From Phenylobacterium sp. (GTDB lineage Bacteria > Pseudomonadota > Alphaproteobacteria > Caulobacterales > Caulobacteraceae), in the NCBI GenBank assembly GCA_020402745.1, contig JADBYZ010000026.1:1-64000 (forward strand): 64,000 nt of DNA, read 5' to 3'. Positions 9,701 through 17,527 of the stretch are shown one piece after another. Within the stretch, counting starts at the first letter, position 1, and each line of letters begins with the position of its first letter. Made by a program: the position numbers and the translations under genes. The notes below the pieces were generated by a model, which did not search any database, was not told where the DNA came from, and saw only the letters and a program-made list of their open reading frames with translations.

Positions 9701-10002
9701 CGCTGATGTTCCAGTTCCACCCCAACTTCCATAACCTGGTCCTGGAGTACCAGGCTCCGGGTTCGGGACAGTGGGTGCAGCTGTCCGCCGCGGTGGTCTG
9801 GGGGCTTTCCTTCTCCACACTCCTGACCCTGATCCTCACCCCGGTCATGCTCGCCATGCCGAAGGTGCTTTCGGAGAGGTTTGGTACGGTGTTCGACGCG
9901 ATCCGCCGCCGCGTAGGATTTCGGGCGCGGAAGCGGGCCTACGAGGGGGTTCGTATCCCTCAAGGGGGGCCTGAAGCGCCGTCACCGACGCCTGCGGAGT
10001 AG
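6739..10002 (+). CDS. RND-family efflux permease
   Basis: Inner-membrane permease of the AcrB superfamily, 1087 residues, with the usual two-fold repeat: TM1 near residue 15, porter loops, TM2-6 at about 330-490, TM7 near 535, a second porter block, and TM8-12 at about 865-1040. TM4 reads FGLVLAVGILVDGGIVVVE, so only the first Asp of the AcrB Asp407/Asp408 pair is kept (Asp399, then Gly400). In TM10 the AcrB Lys940 position aligns with His942 (GVVVGHNIVLVD). The substrate cannot be inferred. A serine/glycine-rich stretch (about residues 605-616) lies in the second porter domain. It converges with the ABC exporter gene with a 3-base gap. Confidence 0.93.
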   Translation: MIGALIEGAIKRRKVVLGVTLIASIFGMIAYNTMPREANPNIDLPFVAVIVPYPGVSPEDAERLLVKPLETNLQSIEGVRQMNAVARQGSAFVSLEFEPDFDKDRALEEVRAKVDLARGRFPPDAEEAIVQEANFTDQPVIGIVLSGAAPEREFVRITNALRDRLEALPGVLQADISGAREEFLEVTVDPVRMEAYKVTSGELAQVIARNNQLVPAGDMLTGAGRFAVKVPGVIEKPEDILSLPIKRNGDRLVTVGDIGDVRRTFKDPTFIARYNGEAAYSVLVSKRAGANVLDTVQAVRKTVEAESKAWPSTVKVDYTFDESEFIERTLMILEGGLLSATLLVMVIIVASLGVRQGLMVGMAIPACFALAFMMLNAIDVTLNQMVMFGLVLAVGILVDGGIVVVEYAERKMAEGMNKLEAFTVAGKRMFWPVLNGTLTTLCAFVPFMFWNSIPGKFMSFLPLTLFFVLGASIFIALIFTPALGSIFAKERRADAEELAEIEKAERGDPREMKGFMGWYARTVDSLSHHPFWVLAATFTIVIAIFVWFANTPHRVEFFLDEDPESVQVYVKARGNLNAQAQDDLVRQVEARVLGMEGVRALYVRSGSSGSSSGGGRFGAPNDTIGTMEVEFLKYEDRVRMGLKGSELAAEVRRRVAGLPGIETEVRAPEAGPPTGKAIQVELRSNNPAAINAAADLVKAKLSGDPQIIELEDNRTSPGIEWNLAVDREAAGRYGVDVLTVGQAIQYTTTGVLVGRFRPDDAEDELDIRVRFTPDGRNLDALDSLKIGTPFGPVPASYFVARQPAQQVTQIQRRDGQRLVVIQANVPQGVASNQKIAELRPWLEKAPIDASVKWKFTGADEEGRAAVLFFITAIFAALFMMMIILLWQFNSFWGVAVTLFAVLLSTVGVLLGVVVNVANTFNYISVIMLGTGVVALAGVVVGHNIVLVDSFYQLRRAGYNAHEAAVRSAAQRFRPVMLTTLVTVVGLLPLMFQFHPNFHNLVLEYQAPGSGQWVQLSAAVVWGLSFSTLLTLILTPVMLAMPKVLSERFGTVFDAIRRRVGFRARKRAYEGVRIPQGGPEAPSPTPAE

Positions 10003-10005
10003 TCG

Positions 10006-11844
10006 TCAGGCTTCGCGGGTCTGACGGCGCCAGAGGGCGGCGTACTCGCCGTCCCTCGCCATGAGCTCGGCGTGTCCCCCGCGCTCGACGATCCGGCCTT
10101 CCCGCAGGACCAGGATCTGGTCGGCGTCGACGATGGTCGAGAGCCGGTGCGCCACGACCAGGGTGGTCCGATTTCTCCGGACCCTGCGCAGGGTCTCCTG
10201 GATCGCCGCCTCCGTCGGCCCATCGAGGGCTGAGGTCGCCTCGTCGAGGATCAGGAGGCGAGGATCGGCCAGGAGCGCCCTGGCGATGCCCACCCGCTGG
10301 CGCTCGCCGCCGGACAGCTTGAGGCCGCGCTCGCCGACCTTTACGGACAGTCCCCCCGGAACCGTGCGGATGAAGCCCCCAAGCTCCGCCGCCTCGGCCG
10401 CCGCCAGGATCTCTTCATCGGTGGCGTCCGCCCGACCAAAAGCGATGTTGGCGCCCAGGGTGTCGTTGAACAGGGCGACGTCCTGGGGAACCAGGGCCAC
10501 GGCCCGCCGCAAGTCGCCACGGGCCAGGTCCCGCAGGTCCACCCCATCCAGGGTCACCGCCCCGGACTGGGGGTCCACCAGCCGCAGGGCCAGGCGCACC
10601 ATCGTGGTCTTTCCCGCCCCTGAGGGACCCACGAGGGCCGTCGTTGTTCCGGGCGCCGCCTCAAAGGAGATGTCCTCCAGGCCCTGGGCCCGGGTTCCAT
10701 GCCGGAAGGCGACCTGCGAGAAGGCGAGGCGGGCGCCGGCGCCGGACGCCGGCGGCAGGGGCTGGGGCGAAGCGGGATCTGCGACATCGGGGATGATCCG
10801 ACCGATCTCCACCATCTGCTCCATGTCGATGAAGGCCTGGCGGATCTCGCGATAGTTGAAGCCCAGCATGTTGAGGGGCTGGTAGAGCCCGATGACCAGG
10901 AGAACGGCCATGGTCACGTCGCCAAGGCGCATCCGGCCCTCAAGCACCTCCAGGCCCGCCAGCAGCACCATGATGGCGAGGCCGAGGTTCAGGACCAGGG
11001 CCTGGATGGCGTTGAGGAGGGACAGGGAGGTGTTGGCCCGCACCGCAGCGCGGACATAGGTCGCCAGGGCGCCGGCATAGGCGCCGACGGTCCGCCGCTC
11101 CTGACCGAAGGCCTTGACGGTCTCAAAGTTCATGAGAGCGTCCACCGACAGTCCGGCCGCCTTGCCGTCGGCAAGATTGAGCTCCCGCCGGTGTGAGAGG
11201 CGCCAGTCGGTGATCCGGAAGGTCAGGATGGCGTAAAACACGATGGTCACGAAGGTGGCCGCCGCGAAGCGCCAGTCAAGCCGAGCCGCCATGACGCCCA
11301 TGGCGAGCACGAGTTCGAGGGCGGTGGGCCCGAGGTTGAAGACCACGCTGCGGATGAGGAAGTCGGTGGACCGGGATCCCCGGTCGATGATCCGGGCCAG
11401 GGCTCCGGTCTGCTTGCCCTGGTGATAGTCCAGGGAAAGGGACAGGACATGGCCGAAGCTCTCCTCCGCCGCGCGGGCCATGGTCGCCTGGGAGACCGGG
11501 GTGAAGATGGCCTCCCGGGCGTTGGGCGCCGCGGCGGCGATCAGCCGAAGCCCGGCAAAGCCGAGAGCCAGGAGGATGAACACCCCGGCGAGGCCGGGAG
11601 CGCCGCCCTTTGCCGCCGGATCGGTGAGGTGATTAATCGCGTCTCCCAGAGCGACGGGGGCCGCCACCCCCGCAATCTTGCCCAGGAAAACCAGCGCAAC
11701 GGCGAGGCCGATCCGCCAGCCGAGTCCCGGCGCGCCACTCCTCAGGACCAGACGCCACAGATCGCCCAGTGAGCCCCAGAAATCGAACCGGGCATCCGCT
11801 GCGGGGGCCTCGCCCCCGGGTCGAGCGCCATGTTGAAAGGCCAC
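10006..11844 (-). CDS. ABC exporter, ATM1/HMT1 type (fused permease-ATPase)
   Basis: Half-size ABC exporter of 612 residues: an N-terminal six-helix transmembrane domain (about residues 40-330) and a C-terminal ATPase. Walker A is GPSGAGKTT, the signature is LSGGERQRVGIARALL, and Walker B is LLILDEATSALD followed by the H-loop VVAHRLST. Sequence style (TDFLIRSVVFNLGPTALELVL and VNFE-like coupling segments) matches the ATM1 subfamily, which exports glutathione-linked sulfur or metal species. It would act as a homodimer. The start is GTG at 11844 with GAGAGG upstream. The start of ATPase similarity is near residue 370. Confidence 0.9.
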   Translation of the reverse strand: MAFQHGARPGGEAPAADARFDFWGSLGDLWRLVLRSGAPGLGWRIGLAVALVFLGKIAGVAAPVALGDAINHLTDPAAKGGAPGLAGVFILLALGFAGLRLIAAAAPNAREAIFTPVSQATMARAAEESFGHVLSLSLDYHQGKQTGALARIIDRGSRSTDFLIRSVVFNLGPTALELVLAMGVMAARLDWRFAAATFVTIVFYAILTFRITDWRLSHRRELNLADGKAAGLSVDALMNFETVKAFGQERRTVGAYAGALATYVRAAVRANTSLSLLNAIQALVLNLGLAIMVLLAGLEVLEGRMRLGDVTMAVLLVIGLYQPLNMLGFNYREIRQAFIDMEQMVEIGRIIPDVADPASPQPLPPASGAGARLAFSQVAFRHGTRAQGLEDISFEAAPGTTTALVGPSGAGKTTMVRLALRLVDPQSGAVTLDGVDLRDLARGDLRRAVALVPQDVALFNDTLGANIAFGRADATDEEILAAAEAAELGGFIRTVPGGLSVKVGERGLKLSGGERQRVGIARALLADPRLLILDEATSALDGPTEAAIQETLRRVRRNRTTLVVAHRLSTIVDADQILVLREGRIVERGGHAELMARDGEYAALWRRQTREA

Positions 11845-11855
11845 TTCGGAACCTC

Positions 11856-12635
11856 TCAGGGAAGGATTTGTGTCGTCTGGAGTCCTCCGCCGGGGGTCAG
11901 CCAGTCAATCCGCAGCCCCGCTCCCTCCGGGAGGGCGCGCATTGGCCCCTTCTCGAGCGGTGCGGGCGGCGACAAGCGAAGGAGGGCTTCGCGATTGACC
12001 CCCTCGCCGAAGAGCCTCAGGCGACTCTCGCCGGCAGCCAAGGGCCCGTCGAGGCGGATTTCAAATCGGCCTGAGGCGTCACTGCGTCCGCTTCCAGCCC
12101 GACGACCGTTCACCTGAACCACAAGGAGGCCATCGGCGGGCGCCCTTCCCGAAACAACCGTCCCTCCGCTTCGGTCATAGTCTATGACCAGTCCGCCGCC
12201 GGGATCGCCGGCGAGGGGCCGCGCAGCCGCGCCAGCCCGCAGTAGCCAGGCGCCCTGGCTCCCGGAGAGGAAAACATAGCCCTCCGCCTGCACTGTGCGC
12301 CCCGCGAGACTCTGCGACAGTCCAAAGACTTCCGGACCGTCAGGAGCCGGCGCGACGATCCGCCAGCGGCCCCAAGCATCCGCCCGTGTGGATAGCCGTT
12401 CGCCGCCAGGACGCGCCAACTGAACCTGGGCGCCCGGTGCGGCGAGCCCTGCGAGGACAAGGGTCGAGGAACCCGGCTCCAGCCGATCCAAACTTGGTGG
12501 CGCGAGATATGCGGCTTCATCCTGACGCGCCTGGGCCGGATCGGGGGGCGCCTGCACCGGACCACAGGCTGAAATCGCCAGAGCAATGCACAGGGCCGAC
12601 AACGCCCTCCGGCGGAGGGAGAAGCGCGCGTTCAC
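11856..12635 (-). CDS. Hypothetical lipoprotein with Ig-like repeats
   Basis: Predicted lipoprotein, 259 residues. The signal peptide ends in a lipobox (ISAC, Cys at about residue 24). Two regions look like repeated beta-sandwich modules: SSTLVLAGLAAPGAQVQL...GRWRI and GGTVVSGRAPADGLLVVQV...GRFEI, a pattern seen in surface or carboxypeptidase-regulatory-like Ig domains. I do not recognise a function. The GTG start overlaps the nadE stop codon (GTGA), so it is translationally coupled to nadE, although no functional link is obvious. Confidence 0.7.
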   Translation of the reverse strand: MNARFSLRRRALSALCIALAISACGPVQAPPDPAQARQDEAAYLAPPSLDRLEPGSSTLVLAGLAAPGAQVQLARPGGERLSTRADAWGRWRIVAPAPDGPEVFGLSQSLAGRTVQAEGYVFLSGSQGAWLLRAGAAARPLAGDPGGGLVIDYDRSGGTVVSGRAPADGLLVVQVNGRRAGSGRSDASGRFEIRLDGPLAAGESRLRLFGEGVNREALLRLSPPAPLEKGPMRALPEGAGLRIDWLTPGGGLQTTQILP

Positions 12636-14299
12636 CTCGATGTGACCTGGTCGCGGAAACCATTCACGATGGGGTATCTGCGGTCCCGACCAAAGGCCTT
12701 CAGCCCGATCTTCACGCCCGGCGCAGCTTGCCGCCGTTTGTATTCAGAAGCGTAAAGCAGACGCTGCACACGCTCGACCGTCTCTTGAGAGAAACCCCTC
12801 GCCACGACCTGATCAAGGCTCGCTTCCTCCTCCACCAGACCATGGAGAATGGCGTCAAGCTCGGCGTATTCGGGCAGACTGTCCTGATCCGTCTGGTCCG
12901 GTCGAAGCTCGGCAGAGGGCGGCTTTGTGAGGATGCGGTCTGGGATGGGTTCAGCCGCAACGCCGAACGGGTCGTTGGCGTTGCGCCAGCGGCAGACCTC
13001 ATAGACTTCGGTTTTGTAAAGGTCCTTCAGCACGTTGAAGCCGCCGCACATATCGCCGTACAGGGTGGCGTAGCCGACCGCCATCTCGCTCTTGTTGCCT
13101 GTCGTCAGGAGCATGGACCCGAGCTTGTTGGACAGGGCCATCAGGGACAGGCCGCGGATCCGGGCCTGGATGTTCTCTTCGGTCAGGTCCGGCGGACGGT
13201 TCTCGAACAGGGGGGTCAGCATGCCGGCGAAGGCGTCGACCGCAGGGGAGATGGGGATCTCGTCGAGCCTGACGCCCAGGCGGCGGGCGCAGTCCTCGGC
13301 GTCCTCCAAGCTCTCCCGGCTGGTATAGCGCGACGGCAGCATGAAGCAGCGCACCCGGTCGGGGCCCAGAGCGTCGGCGGCGACCACGGCGGTGATGGCT
13401 GAGTCTACGCCTCCGGACAGGCCCAGCAGGACGCCGGGAAAGCCGGACTTGTTCACGTAATCCCGCAGGCCGACCACCATGGCGTGGTAGATTTCTCCAG
13501 GGCCTTCCATCCAGCGCACCAGGGGCGCGCCTGTCGCCGTCCAGCCGTCCGGGCCCTGGGACCAGCGCATGACGCCGATCGCCTCCTCGAACATGGGAAG
13601 ACGCATGACCTCACGCCCCTGACCGTCGAGGGCGAAAGAGGCGCCATCGAAGACCAACTCATCCTGGCCGCCAACCTCGTTGAGATAGATCAGGGGCAGA
13701 CCCGTCTCGAGCACCCGGGCGCGGACAATCTGCATCCGCTCCTGGTCCGCCGTGCGCCGGTAGGGAGAGCCGTTGGGAGCAACCAGAATCTCAGCTCCCT
13801 GGGCCGCCAGGGCAGAGCAAACTCCCGGCGACCAGATGTCCTCACAGATCGGAACCCCCAGACGGACACCTTTCCAGGTGAAGACAGAAGGCCCCTCCCC
13901 CGGCTCAAAGACCCGCCTCTCGTCAAAGACCCCGTAGTTTGGAAGATCCGTCTTGTAGGCCACGCCCTGCACCGCGCCGTTCGCGAGGAACGCAAGGCCG
14001 TTGCGGGGCCGTCGCCCCGGTTCCTCCGCGGGCCAGATCACGCCGACGAGGGCGGCGAAGTCGGCGTTCGTCTCAACGGCCAGCCGTTCAACAGCGGCCT
14101 GCCCCGCGCGCCAGAATGCGGGCTTCAGGGCCAGGTCCTCGGGCGGGTAGCCATTGATGAAGAGCTCGGGGAACACCACAAGGTCCGCTCCGGCGGCGCG
14201 GGCCTCGGCGAGCTTCTTCCGAGCCAGGGCCTCGTTGGCCGCAATGGCGCCGACGGTGGGATTAGCCTGGACAACGGCGATGACAATAGACCTGCTCAT
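12632..14299 (-). CDS. nadE: Glutamine-dependent NAD+ synthetase
   Basis: Converts deamido-NAD+ to NAD+ using ATP and glutamine. The 555-residue protein fuses an N-terminal nitrilase-type glutaminase to a C-terminal synthetase. The glutaminase Glu-Lys-Cys triad is visible in FPELFINGYPPED, YKTDLPNYGVFDE and GVPICEDIW. The synthetase domain has the ATP PP-loop LGLSGGVDSAITA near residue 295 and a TTGNKSEMAVGY motif. The C-terminal YKRRQAAPGVKIGLKAFGRDRRYPI is characteristic of the family. It has its own ATG at 14299. Confidence 0.96.
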   Translation of the reverse strand: MSRSIVIAVVQANPTVGAIAANEALARKKLAEARAAGADLVVFPELFINGYPPEDLALKPAFWRAGQAAVERLAVETNADFAALVGVIWPAEEPGRRPRNGLAFLANGAVQGVAYKTDLPNYGVFDERRVFEPGEGPSVFTWKGVRLGVPICEDIWSPGVCSALAAQGAEILVAPNGSPYRRTADQERMQIVRARVLETGLPLIYLNEVGGQDELVFDGASFALDGQGREVMRLPMFEEAIGVMRWSQGPDGWTATGAPLVRWMEGPGEIYHAMVVGLRDYVNKSGFPGVLLGLSGGVDSAITAVVAADALGPDRVRCFMLPSRYTSRESLEDAEDCARRLGVRLDEIPISPAVDAFAGMLTPLFENRPPDLTEENIQARIRGLSLMALSNKLGSMLLTTGNKSEMAVGYATLYGDMCGGFNVLKDLYKTEVYEVCRWRNANDPFGVAAEPIPDRILTKPPSAELRPDQTDQDSLPEYAELDAILHGLVEEEASLDQVVARGFSQETVERVQRLLYASEYKRRQAAPGVKIGLKAFGRDRRYPIVNGFRDQVTSR

Positions 14300-14353
14300 A
14301 CACCGACCTTTAGCCCTGACCGGGCTGGCCCGCCAGTCGCCCGCCCTCAGGAT

Positions 14354-15166
14354 TCAGCGCGTGGGAACCTGATCGCTGAAGGACGGCAAGGCGCGCATCA
14401 TGTCGTTCATGTTGACTTCAGAAACCCGAATGAGCCCATCTCCTGGCCTGTCCAGGTCGAGGATGAGCATGAAGGCGAAGGTGACAAGCAGGAACATCGC
14501 CCAGGCGATCCGCCTGCGATGGGCGTGAGCCCCGGCGGCGACATAGCCGAGGATGCCGGCCACCCCAACGGCGAAGGCCATAAGAGCAATGAGGACTGCA
14601 GGGGGAATACGAGCGTCTAACGCTGCCTTGCGCTGGCCCTCAACCTCGATCATCCGGGTGACGCTCTGAACCAGAAAGTTGGCCAGAGCGGGGGCGTCGG
14701 AGGTCCGAACGGCCGCTGCCGTCGCTTTCCACATCGGGGGTTGCAGGGCCTCCGAGTGATCCTGGGCCGCCAGTTGTGACGGGCCTGCGAGCTCGCCAGT
14801 GGATCGCCGGACCTGGGCGTAGGAAATGATCACGTTGCTCAGGTCGGACCGGTAGGGCTCTTTGAGGAGCTGGGCCCGCATATAGGCGACGCCGATCGCG
14901 TTCGCCTCCTCCACCACCAAGGTCCGGCGAAGCTCGTGCCTAGCCAGGGCGAGAGAGAACGTGAAGGCGATCAGGAGCGAGAGGAGGCCCACCATACTGG
15001 TTGCGATCAATCCCTCCCCGGCCTGGGACATACCGGCTCCGACAGCGCTTGAACGGCGGCGGCGGAAATGCTCAGCGACGGACCGCACCCCAACCATAAG
15101 GACAAAGAGCGAAAGGCCCACAAGCCACAACTGCTGATCGGCGAGAAACCGGGAAAGAGCTTGCAT
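14354..15166 (-). CDS. DUF4239 bestrophin-like membrane protein
   Basis: Integral membrane protein of 270 residues with four predicted helices: about residues 13-30, 56-75, 187-207 and 217-235. The segment LIAFTFSLALARHELRRTLVVEEANAIG and the following YMRAQLL match the DUF4239 (bestrophin-like) pattern. No transport function has been shown for the family, so channel activity is only a fold-level suggestion. The ATG at 15166 has no strong ribosome site. Confidence 0.75.
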   Translation of the reverse strand: MQALSRFLADQQLWLVGLSLFVLMVGVRSVAEHFRRRRSSAVGAGMSQAGEGLIATSMVGLLSLLIAFTFSLALARHELRRTLVVEEANAIGVAYMRAQLLKEPYRSDLSNVIISYAQVRRSTGELAGPSQLAAQDHSEALQPPMWKATAAAVRTSDAPALANFLVQSVTRMIEVEGQRKAALDARIPPAVLIALMAFAVGVAGILGYVAAGAHAHRRRIAWAMFLLVTFAFMLILDLDRPGDGLIRVSEVNMNDMMRALPSFSDQVPTR

Positions 15167-15249
15167 GGGTTGCTTAGTCTCCCTCGCCCGGAGTCGGACG
15201 GCCTTGTGGGAAGTTTCAACCCTCCGCCTAGTGGGTCAAGTGCGCCGGT

Positions 15250-16407
15250 TCAGTGTCTCAGCGGTTGGAGGGCGAACCAGGGCGTGAGGCGGTCAATCGC
15301 CTCGAGAATCAGGTCCGTCGAGACGGCGAAGCTGAATCGGATGAATCGATGGCCATCGACAGGATCAAAGTCCAGCCCGGGCGCCAGGACCACCCCGGTC
15401 TCCCGCAGAATCCGCTCGCAGAAGGCCAGGCTGTCGTCAGTCAGGCGCCCGACATCGGCATAGATGTAGAAGGCGCCATCGGGCGGCGCTATCGAAGCCA
15501 GGCCGAGTCTGGGCAGGGCCTCGAGCAGAAGCGCCCGGTTACGCCGATAGACCTCGACGTGAGCTTCGAGCTCCTTCTGACAGTCAAGAGCCGCCAAAGC
15601 GGCATGCTGGCTCAGCGATGGCGGCGTCAGAAAGAGGTTGCTGACCAGGGCTCGCGCCCGTTCAACACTCGGCTCGGGCACGGCAAGCCAGCCAAGACGC
15701 CATGCAACCATGCTGAAATACTTAGAGAAGCTGTTCACGACAAAGGCCTGGTCGGTAAACTCCAGAACCGACCGCGCCGGCGCCTTGTAGGACAGGCCAT
15801 GGTAGATCTCGTCGGATACGAGACCCAGGCTACGGGTCTCGCACGCCCGGACGATGGCTTCGATCTCGCCCGGCGCGAGGATCGATCCCGTGGGGTTTGC
15901 AGGGCTCGCGATGATCACTCCGGCCAGAGGGCCATCTACCCTTTCGAGCGCGGCGGCGGTGAGCTGGTAGCCGACGTCAGGACCGCAGGGAATCTCCACC
16001 GGCTCCAGATGCAAGGCGCGCAGGGTGTTTCGGTAGGCGACATATCCAGGGCGCGCCAGGGCGACCCGGTCGCCTGCCACGAAGCGCGTCGACAAAGCCA
16101 GGACCAGGGCCGGCGAAGCGCCGCAGGTCAGGAGGATGCGATGAGACTCCAGATGGACGCCGTAGGTCTCCTGGTAATGCTGGCTCAACCGGATCTTGAG
16201 GTCCTGGCTTTCCCAATAGCTCCCCGGGTCCGAGTCAAGCGCCCTGTGGGCGGCCATAATCGCACCTGACGGAGCCCCTGTTGAAGGCTGGCCGAACTCC
16301 ATATGGATGATCGACGCGCCCTCGGCCTCAAGCCTGCGGGCCAGGTTGCTCAGACCGATAGCATAGAAGGGCTGGATCAGCGGAAGCGACGAGGCTTCAG
16401 TCGTCAC
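15250..16407 (-). CDS. PLP-dependent class I/II aminotransferase
   Basis: Fold type I aminotransferase, 385 residues. Pyridoxal-phosphate contacts are visible: Asn171 in SPANPTGS, Asp199 and Tyr202 in SDEIYHGL, the Schiff-base Lys229 in NSFSKYFSM, and Arg237 in AWRLGW. The family is the aspartate/aromatic/alanine aminotransferase group; the amino acid substrate is not clear. I chose the GTG at 16407, which overlaps the end of dksA by 11 bases; an upstream in-frame TTG or GTG would run further into dksA. Confidence 0.87.
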   Translation of the reverse strand: MTTEASSLPLIQPFYAIGLSNLARRLEAEGASIIHMEFGQPSTGAPSGAIMAAHRALDSDPGSYWESQDLKIRLSQHYQETYGVHLESHRILLTCGASPALVLALSTRFVAGDRVALARPGYVAYRNTLRALHLEPVEIPCGPDVGYQLTAAALERVDGPLAGVIIASPANPTGSILAPGEIEAIVRACETRSLGLVSDEIYHGLSYKAPARSVLEFTDQAFVVNSFSKYFSMVAWRLGWLAVPEPSVERARALVSNLFLTPPSLSQHAALAALDCQKELEAHVEVYRRNRALLLEALPRLGLASIAPPDGAFYIYADVGRLTDDSLAFCERILRETGVVLAPGLDFDPVDGHRFIRFSFAVSTDLILEAIDRLTPWFALQPLRH

Positions 16408-16825
16408 GATGAATCCGCTCTCGACGTTCGTGGCGCTCCTGGGCCTCAAGGCTCAGGGTGGCGATTGGCCGGGCGTCCAGCCTGGCAAGGCCGATGGGCT
16501 CGCCGGTCTCCTCACAATAGCCGTAGGAGCCGTCCTCAATCCTGCGGAGAGCCTCGTCGATCTTCGAGATCAGCTTCCGCTGACGATCACGGGTGCGCAG
16601 CTCCAGAGAGCGGTCGGTTTCAGAGGTCGCGCGGTCTGCAAGATCGGGATGATTTTCCGTCTCCGCCTGCAGGTGGGCGACAGTCTCCCGGGACTCCCGG
16701 CGAATCTCATCCTTCCAAACCAGCAACTTGCGCCGGAAGTACTCGAGTTGCCGCTCATTCATGAACGGCTCGTCGTCCGTGGGACGATACTCCGGCTCAT
16801 TCGCCAAGACGTCGGCCTTGGACAT
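16397..16825 (-). CDS. dksA: DksA/TraR-type RNA polymerase-binding transcription factor
   Basis: DksA, 142 residues. It binds the RNA polymerase secondary channel and, with ppGpp, adjusts rRNA and amino-acid promoters. The coiled-coil tip motif DLADRA (Asp61, Asp64, Ala66) is intact. The zinc-finger region has only one cysteine (Cys104 in YGYCEETGEPIG); the other three of the classic C4 finger are replaced. Single-cysteine DksA proteins are known in alphaproteobacteria. The start is ATG at 16825, preceded by GGGGGTGAGG; an upstream in-frame extension is not family-like. Confidence 0.93.
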   Translation of the reverse strand: MSKADVLANEPEYRPTDDEPFMNERQLEYFRRKLLVWKDEIRRESRETVAHLQAETENHPDLADRATSETDRSLELRTRDRQRKLISKIDEALRRIEDGSYGYCEETGEPIGLARLDARPIATLSLEAQERHERRERIHRDD

Positions 16826-16913
16826 TGACACCTCACCCCCGGGGCCCTTGGGCCTCAATGAGGGCGGCTTATAGCAAACCCGAATGCTGGCGCAACGTCC
16901 GACACACGGGAAA

Positions 16914-17345
16914 TCAGGAGGCGAGTCCGTTAACCTCGAGCTTGGCGAGCTCCACCGCCGCCCGGGTTTCGATCTCGTCAAGAACGGTTTCCAGAATCGG
17001 GTCCCCGGTCGATTCCCGCTTCTCCCCCAAAGTCTTGACGAGGGCGCGGACCTTATCGGGGGTAAGGACCCCGTCGATAAGGGCGATCTTCAGGTCCTCC
17101 AGCACATCCAGCAGGCGGCTGGCTCTCCTGACGGTGCGGCGGCGTCCCTCCAGGGGATCGCCTACGTCCTGAAGCGCCAGAAGCGCTTCTACGCCCATCA
17201 CCCCGCTCATCCCGGCTACAGGGGCCGCTGGCGCAGGCTTGTCTCCCGGGCCCACCTGCGGCAAGCTGAAGCCCTCACCCGAAGCGCTGGTGCGCTTGGC
17301 GGGTGGGGCTCCCCCAGAGATGCCTTTCGGGCCCGACACTTTCAT
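16914..17345 (-). CDS. fliX: Flagellar assembly regulator FliX
   Basis: Resembles Caulobacter FliX, 143 residues. FliX couples completion of the early basal body to the sigma-54 activator FlbD and so licenses late flagellar gene expression. The match is in the start (MKVSGPKGISGG), the mid-segment GVEALLALQDVGDPLEGRRR and the C-terminal DEIETRAAVELAKLE. It is divergent from flgI, the arrangement expected in Caulobacterales. A CtrA half-site lies about 32 bases upstream of the start. An upstream in-frame start at 17360 is possible but less likely. Confidence 0.93.
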   Translation of the reverse strand: MKVSGPKGISGGAPPAKRTSASGEGFSLPQVGPGDKPAPAAPVAGMSGVMGVEALLALQDVGDPLEGRRRTVRRASRLLDVLEDLKIALIDGVLTPDKVRALVKTLGEKRESTGDPILETVLDEIETRAAVELAKLEVNGLAS

Positions 17346-17376
17346 ACCTGTAACGTACACCCTCCGGGCTTGCGGT

Positions 17377-17384
17377 ATGGTTAA
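17377..17384 (-). promoter_or_regulatory. Candidate CtrA half-site upstream of fliX
   Basis: The minus strand reads TTAACCAT here, an octamer reported as a CtrA-associated half-site in Caulobacter, 32 bases upstream of the fliX start codon and facing it. CtrA control of early (class II) flagellar genes fits FliX. No full TTAA-N7-TTAA site is present, so the call is tentative. Confidence 0.45.
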
Positions 17385-17473
17385 TGCCGGGCATTTTCTG
17401 CACTAGGCGCCGCTGACGCGTGGCGACACACATTGGCGGCTCTGACTCTAAACAGTTTTTTCCCACTGGCGGC

Positions 17474-17489
17474 TGGCATGACCCTCGCA
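17474..17489 (+). promoter_or_regulatory. Sigma-54-type promoter for flgI operon
   Basis: TGGCATGACCCTCGCA matches the -24/-12 consensus TGGCAY-R-N4-TTGCW with one mismatch (TCGC for TTGC) and keeps the exact GG-N10-GC spacing. The expected start of transcription is near 17501, about 27 bases before the flgI ATG. Basal-body ring and rod genes of this class depend on RpoN and FlbD in Caulobacter. Confidence 0.65.
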
Positions 17490-17527
17490 AGGTGAAGGCG
17501 GAGTTTCACCGTCCGGAAGGCCGCCTC

